Origin: SFTJ01 sp905210415
GTDB taxonomy: Bacteria; Bacteroidota; Bacteroidia; Bacteroidales; Muribaculaceae
Assembly (NCBI GenBank): GCA_902476295.1
Contig: CABSDC010000047.1
Location: forward strand, 1 to 17,964
Direction of reading: 5' to 3'
DNA: 17,964 nucleotides
Shown here: positions 1-5,775 of the stretch, piece by piece
Layout: each line of letters begins with the position of its first letter
How positions within the stretch are numbered: position 1 is the stretch's first letter
The notes under the pieces: model-generated
Database searches by the model: none
The model's input: the letters and a program-made list of their open reading frames with translations, nothing else
What the model was told of the DNA's origin: nothing
Position numbers and translations under genes: made by a program

Positions 1-219
1 AGTGTTTTTCATAGTTTTACCCCGAAATTCGTTGCACTTCTATTTGGACACTGCAAATCTCGGCGTTATACAGCGAAGTTTCAATCGTTTACAATCAAAG
101 ATTTGCCTTTGCAAATCACCTGCACAAACTAAATGATTGGGCTAATCTCGCCTTATGCATAACCGACAATCCGTATCGCAGTAACCATCTAACCTACTGC
201 ATATAAGATTGTATAAACT
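1..219. other. Gene-poor left edge, no confident gene
   Basis: No open reading frame of convincing length or family lies here on either strand. A minus-strand ATG at 12-10 opens a frame (M-K-N-T) that runs off the left edge. An in-frame TAG lies about ten codons upstream of it, so this could be the first codons of a gene outside the window, but four residues prove nothing. The 7-mer GCAAATC occurs at 53-59 and 111-117 and inverted at 100-106. The last two form a small hairpin with a CTTT loop. Confidence 0.4.
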
Positions 220-247
220 AAAGGGATGATGTAAACATCACTCCTTT
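220..247 (-). terminator. Possible terminator of the pyrKD transcript
   Basis: An inverted repeat lies three bases past the pyrD stop codon. The arms at 220-232 and 235-247 match at 11 of 13 positions, with one two-base mismatch, around a very short loop (effectively TAAA). The minus strand then reads AGTTTATAC, which is only modestly T-rich. Placement favours a terminator or 3'-end stabilising hairpin, but the weak U-tract keeps confidence moderate. Confidence 0.4.
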
Positions 248-250
248 AAT

Positions 251-1162
251 TTACTTTTGCATTGCACCAATAAGTTCTTTCACCGAACTCATATTATGAC
301 GCTTTAAGAAATCACTTATGTAATCAACCACCTTTACTGTCACCGCCGGATCGATAAAGTTTGCAGTGCCAATTTGTACAGCCGTTGCTCCGGCAAGAAT
401 AAATTCCACAGCATCTCGTCCGTTCATAATGCCTCCAAGGCCCACAACCGGAATCTTAACAGCATTAGACACCTGCCAAACCATTCGCACCGCTATTGGA
501 CGAATACAAGCGCCCGACAAACCTCCAGTGATAGTAGACAGATATGGTCTCATCTTCTCAACATCTATCGCCATGCCAAGGAATGTGTTTGTCAGAGATA
601 CGGCATCAGCTCCGCTATCTTCAACAGCTCGAGCAATCTCTGTAATATCTGTCACATTCGGCGAGAGTTTCACTATCATAGTCTTACCCCATGCCTTTCT
701 CACTTCGTTCACCACACTCTGCGCACCAGAGCAAGTGGTTCCAAAAGCCATACCGCCATGTTTTACGTTTGGACAAGAGATGTTGATTTCGATTGCTTTG
801 ATGCCATCAAGCGGCATCAATTTTTCGCAAACCTTCACATAATCATCTACCGATGCTCCGCTCACGTTCACAATTGGGACAGTGTCGTATTGTAACAAAC
901 GAGGATATATGTTTTCAATAAAGTAATCAACGCCCTTATTCTGAAGGCCTACAGCATTCAACATGCCAGAAGGAGTTTCCACCATACGTGGATATGGATT
1001 ACCTTCACGATGATTCAATGTAGTGCCTTTGACAATGAATCCACCAAGGCGATTCAGATCTATGAAGTCGGCAAATTCTTCACCATACCCAAATGTTCCG
1101 GATGCAGTCAACACAGGATTCTTCAACTGCAAATCTCCAATATTTACACTTAAATCTACCAT
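251..1162 (-). CDS. pyrD: Dihydroorotate dehydrogenase B, catalytic subunit (class 1B)
   Basis: FMN-dependent TIM-barrel enzyme that oxidises dihydroorotate to orotate, the fourth step of pyrimidine synthesis, in the cytoplasm. At 303 residues it has the usual length. The catalytic-base cysteine is C130 in NISCPNVKHGG, a class 1 signature (class 2 enzymes have Ser). FMN contacts are expected at K45 (VKGTT), K165 (KLSPN), GGLSG (213-217), GLGGI (241-245) and QIGTA (263-267). The KHGGMAFGT stretch after the cysteine and the adjacent pyrK place it in class 1B, the heterotetrameric NAD+-linked form, rather than fumarate-linked 1A. Its ATG overlaps the end of pyrK by 7 bases and has no clear Shine-Dalgarno, so translational coupling is likely. 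Confidence 0.97.
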   Translation of the reverse strand: MVDLSVNIGDLQLKNPVLTASGTFGYGEEFADFIDLNRLGGFIVKGTTLNHREGNPYPRMVETPSGMLNAVGLQNKGVDYFIENIYPRLLQYDTVPIVNVSGASVDDYVKVCEKLMPLDGIKAIEINISCPNVKHGGMAFGTTCSGAQSVVNEVRKAWGKTMIVKLSPNVTDITEIARAVEDSGADAVSLTNTFLGMAIDVEKMRPYLSTITGGLSGACIRPIAVRMVWQVSNAVKIPVVGLGGIMNGRDAVEFILAGATAVQIGTANFIDPAVTVKVVDYISDFLKRHNMSSVKELIGAMQK

Positions 1163-1923
1163 TTCAATCTATCTATATTAAATACTGGTCCTTCTTTACA
1201 CACACACACATTTCCTTCGGTGGTATCTTCCACACAGCACAAGCATGCACCCAAGCCGCAAGCCATTACATTCTCAAGCGACACCTCGCATTCGACGTTC
1301 AACTCCTTGGCAATCTTTGCCACAGCCTTCATCATAGGCATAGGACCGCAACATGCAATATGCGAAAAACTTCCGGATTTCAACACACTATGCTGAGTCA
1401 CAAAACCCTTTTCGCCCATTTCGCCATTTTCTGTTGAAATAAACACTTCTCCTATTTGTTGGAAATGCTCCAACTCAAGAAGGTCGGCTTTTGTACGTGC
1501 GCCAAGCAAGAACTTAACATCCGTACCAGCTTCTTTCGCTTTCTTACCAAGGTACAATAATGGTGCAACACCAACGCCACCACCAATGAGTAGCATACTT
1601 TCTTTGGGGAATACCGTAAACCCATTGCCCAAAGGCAACATCAAATTCAGTTTCTCACCCTTTTGCATCTCAATAAGTGAAGCTGTGCCAGCACCAGCCT
1701 TACGAACGAGCAACCATAAGTGGTTTTGCGTATAATCCACATAATTTACCGAAATCGGTCGCCTCAGATATGTGCTTTTAGAGTTTGGAACATCTACTTG
1801 CACAAATTGTCCAGGATAAATCTCTGGCAATTCACCCTGTAAGGGCTTTAAAGTAAGCATTGAATACAACTCCGACAAGCGGTTATTTTCAACAATCTCA
1901 AAGTCTATTAAGTATTTCTTCAT
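1156..1923 (-). CDS. pyrK: Dihydroorotate dehydrogenase B, electron-transfer subunit
   Basis: Partner of PyrD that passes electrons from its FMN through a [2Fe-2S] cluster and FAD to NAD+. The 255 residues show the ferredoxin-reductase layout. An FAD-binding barrel carries RRPIS (54-58). A nucleotide-binding domain carries IGGGVGVAPLLYL (113-125) and CCGPMPMM (191-198). A C-terminal cysteine cluster spans C222-C242, with probable ligands C222, C227, C230 and C242 (last one in VCKEGPVF). C229 and C240 are extra cysteines nearby. The fused spacing with pyrD shows one transcript, with pyrK first. A predicted -7 element sits just upstream, within an inverted repeat. Using NAD+ rather than quinone or oxygen fits anaerobic life. 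Confidence 0.96.
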   Translation of the reverse strand: MKKYLIDFEIVENNRLSELYSMLTLKPLQGELPEIYPGQFVQVDVPNSKSTYLRRPISVNYVDYTQNHLWLLVRKAGAGTASLIEMQKGEKLNLMLPLGNGFTVFPKESMLLIGGGVGVAPLLYLGKKAKEAGTDVKFLLGARTKADLLELEHFQQIGEVFISTENGEMGEKGFVTQHSVLKSGSFSHIACCGPMPMMKAVAKIAKELNVECEVSLENVMACGLGACLCCVEDTTEGNVCVCKEGPVFNIDRLKW

Positions 1924-1943
1924 TACAACAAATGATATTTTTA

Positions 1944-1951
1944 CAAAACTA
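1944..1951 (-). promoter_or_regulatory. Predicted -7 element for pyrKD
   Basis: The minus strand reads TAGTTTTG, an exact match to the Bacteroidetes -7 consensus TAnnTTTG, about 21 bases upstream of the pyrK ATG. No good TTG appears at the expected -33 distance. The element is part of one arm of the inverted repeat at 1945-1980, so it could be coincidental if that repeat is a terminator. Confidence 0.4.
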
Positions 1952-1980
1952 ACAATTTTTTTTTAATTCTCGTTAGTTTT
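1945..1980. repeat. Perfect 9-base inverted repeat between the lipoprotein gene and pyrK
   Basis: AAAACTAAC at 1945-1953 and GTTAGTTTT at 1972-1980 are exact reverse complements separated by 18 bases that include a run of nine T. It may be a Rho-independent terminator for the upstream lipoprotein gene, although the loop is long and the minus-strand U-tract short. It may instead be an operator, because one arm covers the predicted pyrK -7 element. The sequence alone does not decide. Confidence 0.55.
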
Positions 1981-2014
1981 TTCAACAATCCGACACAGCA
2001 ATTATGCAATATTT

Positions 2015-2554
2015 CTATTGTCCATCATACGGCTTTATCTTGCCATAAATAGTCATGCTTCCACTATTGAAATTTCCCGAAACCAAAGCCCTGGCCTCGT
2101 CACTGTTTTTATACAGGATGATATCAACCTGCGCACTCACGTTTGCCCCAAACAAAGAATACTTCACGCGAGTATCACCCTTCTTATCAACCAAAATCTT
2201 TAGATTGTTAACTCTGCCCTTGCACGTGATGCCACCGAGACCATTAAGTCCTAAGCGCCCATTTTCAAAAGCAAATTGCACTACTCCCTCATCGCCAAGC
2301 ATATACAAAAAATTCGTTTCAGGGCGTGGATTGTTAAACGCCTGCCCTCTTGGTCCAAAAGATATTCTGTCTGCCAAAAGCACAAAATGACAATCTTTTA
2401 ATGCCCTTATTGCATGTACACCAGCCACAGAATCCTGCAATGCAGTCATTCTCTTCTCCGCTGCTTTTTCCAACGATGTTTTCGATGACGAGCAAGCACC
2501 TAAACCACACGTCAAGGATATAACGATTGCTGTATAAAAAATAATCTTCTTCAT
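2015..2554 (-). CDS. DUF4251-family lipoprotein
   Basis: Secreted lipoprotein of unknown function, found mainly in Bacteroidetes. It starts with a type II signal peptide: two lysines, a hydrophobic stretch and the lipobox L-G-A-C, with the lipidated cysteine at residue 21 followed by SSSK. The remainder (about 155 residues) is compact, with the family features ISFGPRGQAFNNP, a GDEGVVQFAFENGR strand region and a C-terminal SGSMTIYGKI. I recognise the family by its pattern, not a catalytic motif; no active-site residues are apparent. I place the start at the ATG at 2554, giving 179 residues, because AGGAG (2560-2564) lies 5 bases upstream. A GTG two codons earlier overlaps that ribosome-binding site. 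It follows the kinase-like gene by 61 bases and may share its transcript. Confidence 0.8.
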   Translation of the reverse strand: MKKIIFYTAIVISLTCGLGACSSSKTSLEKAAEKRMTALQDSVAGVHAIRALKDCHFVLLADRISFGPRGQAFNNPRPETNFLYMLGDEGVVQFAFENGRLGLNGLGGITCKGRVNNLKILVDKKGDTRVKYSLFGANVSAQVDIILYKNSDEARALVSGNFNSGSMTIYGKIKPYDGQ

Positions 2555-2559
2555 ATTCA

Positions 2560-2564
2560 CTCCT
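2560..2564 (-). promoter_or_regulatory. Shine-Dalgarno that sets the lipoprotein start
   Basis: AGGAG on the minus strand, in GAAAGGAGT, lies 5 bases before the ATG at 2554. Strong sites like this are uncommon in this window, and it excludes the in-frame GTG at 2560 as the start. Confidence 0.7.
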
Positions 2565-2615
2565 TTCTAAATTGATATACTCTTATATTTTTAGACAACA
2601 ATATTATTTTGAAGT

Positions 2616-3128
2616 TTATTTCTCGGCAAACATTTTTCTTTTTATCTCGTTGCGAAGGTCTTCGATAGAGCCATCATTATATATTATCACATCATAAAAA
2701 TCATCGTTTAGCACCAATCTGTCGGCATCTCGCTGCATACGCTCAGCATCAACAAGTTTTTTTATCTCATTAAGATTCTTCTTGATCAGTACTTTCTTTA
2801 TGTCAATATCGTCACCAAATCTCTTTATCATCTCCACGAGTGCTATTTCATCAATGATATAGGTACACCCTTTCTCCTTAGGGATCTGGTCGATAGTAGT
2901 CCAATAATGATTTCCACCGAAAAAAGTATATGCCAGCATTCTACTTTTTTCAGGTACATCATTGACAGTCACAAACCAATGTTCTTTGCCATTAGTTTCA
3001 CCCGGACGAATATCACGTGTCGTGTATGATACCAAACTTGGGATACCATACTCTTCCATAATCTGTGTGGCCGTGGTCTTTCCACATCCCGAAGCGCCCA
3101 CCACAGCATATATTAATGGTTTTGCCAT
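2616..3128 (-). CDS. Guanylate kinase-like P-loop protein, divergent and short
   Basis: Nucleotide-kinase fold related to guanylate kinase, 170 residues against about 185-205 for the family. The P-loop is GASGCGKTT (11-19). The segment S34-Y-T-T-R38-D-I-R41-P-G-E44 matches the GMP phosphate-binding stretch of guanylate kinases (SxTTRxxRxGE), and FFGGNHYW (69-76) matches their FxGNxYG. There are differences. The tyrosine expected near 50 is H50. The acidic residue that contacts guanine shortly before FxGN seems to be A66. The glycine after the tyrosine is W76. The lid lacks the usual RGTD-type motif. I infer a paralogue with altered or unknown substrate rather than the housekeeping Gmk. It has its own promoter and is first in line before the lipoprotein gene. 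Confidence 0.75.
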   Translation of the reverse strand: MAKPLIYAVVGASGCGKTTATQIMEEYGIPSLVSYTTRDIRPGETNGKEHWFVTVNDVPEKSRMLAYTFFGGNHYWTTIDQIPKEKGCTYIIDEIALVEMIKRFGDDIDIKKVLIKKNLNEIKKLVDAERMQRDADRLVLNDDFYDVIIYNDGSIEDLRNEIKRKMFAEK

Positions 3129-3147
3129 GAATGTATTATTTTTCCTA

Positions 3148-3179
3148 CAAATTTATTATTTTTGTACTCACAAAACAAA
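3148..3179 (-). promoter_or_regulatory. Promoter of the guanylate kinase-like gene
   Basis: The minus strand shows TTTG (3176-3179), a 20-base spacer, then TAAATTTG (3148-3155), both elements of the Bacteroidetes consensus. Transcription would begin near 3141, giving a leader of about 13 bases before the ATG at 3128. The spacer contains the -7 element of the divergent CPBP gene. Confidence 0.6.
3157..3164 (+). promoter_or_regulatory. Predicted -7 element of the CPBP protease gene
   Basis: TATTTTTG fits TAnnTTTG exactly and lies 49 bases before the chosen ATG at 3214. No TTG is seen at the -33 distance. It is one base away from the -7 element of the opposite promoter. Confidence 0.5.
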
Positions 3180-3213
3180 TTCTAAACAGACAGAAAGCAA
3201 ACTACAACCTAAT

Positions 3214-4098
3214 ATGACACAGAATCCTCAACAATTCAGACTTTCGTTCTCTCTTAAAATAATATTTCTATTCTCTTTGCTGTTGGTTTGCCTTTATCTC
3301 ACAACAGCCATTTGCGCTTTGGTGACACTAAAATTAGGAATCACATTTACTGCTCTAAATATCCAAATAATACTGCAAAACATACTGGCTTTTGCATTCC
3401 CCGCAGTTGCAGTAGCATATTTTTCAAGCAAAAAGCCATTCCATTTCCTGAAATTAGACAAAGCGCCCAAACTACCGCACATTGCATATTTGGCTTTGGT
3501 ATATATTGCGGCCATCCCAGTAATGAACCTAATCATTGACTGGAATAGCACCATACACCTTCCCGAGTCGATGAATGCTATAGAAACTCTGTTACGAGAA
3601 TTTGAAGACTCCGCAAAAAATCTCACTGACCAACTCACGTCCACACAAACTCTATTCGGACTATTTTCTCTGATATTCACCGTGGGCATCCTCACCGGCT
3701 TAGGAGAAGAGGTATTTTTTCGTGGAATGCTCACGCAAGCCATTATACAAAAGCCCTGCAACAAGCACATCGCCATCTGGATTGGAGCATTTGTGTTCAG
3801 CTTGATGCATTTTCAATTCTTTGGTTTTGTTCCAAGAATGCTATTAGGCGCATTTTTCGGCTATTTACTTGTGTGGTCTGGCAATCTCTGGATTCCCATT
3901 ATTGCACATGCCATCAATAATAGTTCGGCCGTTATAGTTAAATTCCTGGAACGTCAAGGAATGGACACATCATCGTTTGACTCAATCGGCACTTCAAACA
4001 ACATGATTTGGACAGCAATAATAAGCGCAATCATAGTGACTGCCCTTATCATATATCGAAATAAATTCGGATTTCAAAAATCAACAGTTAATGACTAA
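3214..4098 (+). CDS. CPBP-family intramembrane metalloprotease
   Basis: Polytopic membrane protein of the CPBP (Abi, CAAX-protease-like) family, 294 residues. The three family motifs are present: EEVFFR (165-170, glutamate pair and arginine), FSLMH (195-199) and HAINN (232-236), supplying the acidic and histidine residues expected of the metal site. Hydrophobic segments lie near 15-37, 50-70, 90-107, 148-163, 187-204, 208-222 and 265-281. A charged loop around 108-142 separates the third and fourth. The frame stays open upstream to 2962, but that part lies antisense to the kinase-like gene and upstream of the predicted promoter, so I start at the ATG at 3214. Substrate is unknown; bacterial relatives act in peptide maturation, immunity or envelope functions. 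It converges with lptB. Confidence 0.88.
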   Translation: MTQNPQQFRLSFSLKIIFLFSLLLVCLYLTTAICALVTLKLGITFTALNIQIILQNILAFAFPAVAVAYFSSKKPFHFLKLDKAPKLPHIAYLALVYIAAIPVMNLIIDWNSTIHLPESMNAIETLLREFEDSAKNLTDQLTSTQTLFGLFSLIFTVGILTGLGEEVFFRGMLTQAIIQKPCNKHIAIWIGAFVFSLMHFQFFGFVPRMLLGAFFGYLLVWSGNLWIPIIAHAINNSSAVIVKFLERQGMDTSSFDSIGTSNNMIWTAIISAIIVTALIIYRNKFGFQKSTVND

Positions 4099-4104
4099 AA
4101 GGAA

Positions 4105-4929
4105 TTAATCGAATTTCTTGCGACGGAACACAAAGTTTCGTCCCAAGTATTTCTCTCTTACGACTGGATTCTCTGCCAATTCCTCGCTTCTGCCTTCATA
4201 TAATATCTTACCTTCAAATAGCAAATAAGCACGGTCGGTGATACTCAGTGTTTCTGGGGCATTGTGGTCAGTAATCAGAATGCCTATATTTCTCTTCTTC
4301 AAATTATACACCACACTCTGTATCTCTTCCACAGCAATTGGGTCAACGCCGGCAAATGGTTCATCAAGCATAATAAAGCGAGGATTAATTGCCAAGCAAC
4401 GAGCAATCTCCGTTCTTCTTCGCTCTCCCCCCGACAACCTATCACCAGTGTTCTTTCTAACCTTCTGAAGACTAAACTCATTTATCAAATCCTCCAGTTT
4501 TTGCTTTTGCTCGGCAGGAGAGGTATTCGTCATCTCCAAAATGCAACGAATATTATCCTCCACCGTCAATTTGCGAAACACCGATGCTTCTTGCGCCAAA
4601 TAGCCGATGCCATGTTGTGCTCGCTTATAAACCGGGTATTTTGTAATATTAAAATCATTCAGAAATATTTGTCCCGAATTTGGGGTAATCAAACCTGTCG
4701 TCATATAGAATGTTGTGGTCTTGCCAGCACCATTCGGCCCAAGCAAACCCACAATTTCACCTTGATGCACATTTATCGACACATGGTTAGCCACCGTGCG
4801 TTGACGATATTTTTTCACCAAATTATCTGTCGAAAGCACAAGTTTACCCTCTTCTCCCAGGCGGTCCAATTCAGCCAATTTTGCTTGCTCTTCCTTGTCG
4901 GCCTGAAACTTTATCGGAAATATTTTCAT
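4105..4929 (-). CDS. lptB: LPS export ABC transporter ATPase LptB
   Basis: Cytoplasmic ATPase of the LptB2FG complex, which extracts lipopolysaccharide from the inner membrane for transport to the cell surface. All ABC motifs are present: Walker A GPNGAGKT (64-71), Q-loop Q113, signature LSGGERRR (165-172), Walker B FIMLDEP (185-191, catalytic E190) and switch H222 in ITDHN. LSGGERRR, FAGVDPIAV and the ITDHN switch distinguish LptB from branched-chain amino-acid ATPases. It is 274 residues, against 241 in E. coli. The excess is mainly a charged N-terminal extension of about 29 residues before the ABC domain. It follows udk by 19 bases, so the two are probably cotranscribed. The other lpt genes are not in the window. 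Confidence 0.94.
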   Translation of the reverse strand: MKIFPIKFQADKEEQAKLAELDRLGEEGKLVLSTDNLVKKYRQRTVANHVSINVHQGEIVGLLGPNGAGKTTTFYMTTGLITPNSGQIFLNDFNITKYPVYKRAQHGIGYLAQEASVFRKLTVEDNIRCILEMTNTSPAEQKQKLEDLINEFSLQKVRKNTGDRLSGGERRRTEIARCLAINPRFIMLDEPFAGVDPIAVEEIQSVVYNLKKRNIGILITDHNAPETLSITDRAYLLFEGKILYEGRSEELAENPVVREKYLGRNFVFRRKKFD

Positions 4930-4948
4930 CTGCAGAATCTTCCCTTTT

Positions 4949-5563
4949 TTATTTCTTATTTAATCGTCCTTTGATATAATCAGTAAGCAATTGAATAGCC
5001 ACTTCATTATGTCCTCCCTGAGGGATAATAAGGTCGCAAAGACGTTTTGCAGGCTCAATATGCTTTAAATGCATAGGCTTTAGCACGCGTTCGTATCGGT
5101 CAATCACCATCTGTGGAGTGCGGCCACGTTCGATGCAATCTCTACTGATTACTCTTATCAGTCTATCATCAGCATCAGCATCAACAAAAACCTTTATGTC
5201 CATAAGATTACGCACACGCTCATCCGACATAACCAAAATACCCTCAAGCACAACCACATCATGAGGCCCCATGTGAATTGTTTCCTTTTGGCGTGAACTG
5301 GTGATATAATCATATGTTGGCATGTCTATCGACTCTCCACGCTTCAAAGCATCAAGTTGCGACAGCAGCAAATCCCAGTCAAAAGCAGCAGGCTCATCAA
5401 AGTTGATTTTCTGACGATCCTCCATTGGAACATGGCTCGAATCTTTATAATAATTATCTTGTGAAATCACACCCACTTCACCAGATGGAAGATGTTCCAT
5501 AATTTTTCTTACCACAGTTGTCTTACCCGACCCTGTTCCTCCAGCAATACCAATTATAAGCAT
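4949..5563 (-). CDS. udk: Uridine kinase
   Basis: Phosphorylates uridine and cytidine to UMP and CMP in pyrimidine salvage. The 204 residues contain P-loop GGTGSGKTT (8-16), SQDNYYKD (34-41) with the catalytic aspartate expected at D36, NFDEPAAFDWDLL (54-66) binding the nucleoside, TYDY (83-86), and RDCIERGR (141-148) in the lid. I use the ATG at 5563. An in-frame TTG at 5617 would add 18 residues, but it lies inside the predicted -7 element, and the extra residues (VKNKIKNK) are unlike the family N-terminus. No Shine-Dalgarno is visible; the leader is A-rich, as is common in this phylum. First gene of a udk-lptB operon. Confidence 0.95.
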   Translation of the reverse strand: MLIIGIAGGTGSGKTTVVRKIMEHLPSGEVGVISQDNYYKDSSHVPMEDRQKINFDEPAAFDWDLLLSQLDALKRGESIDMPTYDYITSSRQKETIHMGPHDVVVLEGILVMSDERVRNLMDIKVFVDADADDRLIRVISRDCIERGRTPQMVIDRYERVLKPMHLKHIEPAKRLCDLIIPQGGHNEVAIQLLTDYIKGRLNKK

Positions 5564-5614
5564 TTTATTTTTGATTTTATTTTTGACTGTGTAAACAAAT
5601 TTCTTTTCAACTTG

Positions 5615-5622
5615 CAAATATA
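5615..5622 (-). promoter_or_regulatory. Predicted -7 element of the udk-lptB operon
   Basis: The minus strand reads TATATTTG, an exact fit to TAnnTTTG, 51 bases upstream of the udk ATG. No TTG is found at the -33 distance. It lies between the glycogen-operon terminator and udk, where a promoter is required. Confidence 0.55.
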
Positions 5623-5713
5623 GCGAATTATTATTGCCTACAGAGAATATCCAACAAACTATTTTTCGTCTGCCACAACTTTATGCGCCATTTAATCAAA
5701 CGTCATAAAACTG

Positions 5714-5747
5714 AAAAAGAGTCCAAACCATTTCGGCAGGACTCTTT
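5714..5747 (-). terminator. Intrinsic terminator of the glycogen operon
   Basis: A perfect 9-base stem, AAAGAGTCC (5716-5724) with GGACTCTTT (5739-5747), encloses a 14-base loop. The minus strand then reads TTTCAGTTTT, so the stem ends in a run of five T. It lies about 30 bases past the glgP stop and ahead of the udk promoter. Confidence 0.8.
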
Positions 5748-5775
5748 CCCATATATACTATACGATTATATTCTA

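Noticed and set aside
366..895. Two plus-strand open frames opposite pyrD
   Set aside because: They overlap each other in different frames, show no recognisable domain and lie antisense to a well-conserved gene.
2962..3213. Upstream 84-codon extension of the CPBP reading frame
   Set aside because: It is antisense to the start of the kinase-like gene, precedes the predicted promoter and adds residues unlike the family; the ATG at 3214 gives a normal-length protein.
5564..5617. TTG-initiated N-terminal extension of udk
   Set aside because: The TTG is inside the predicted -7 element TATATTTG, and the ATG at 5563 begins directly at the conserved kinase N-terminus.
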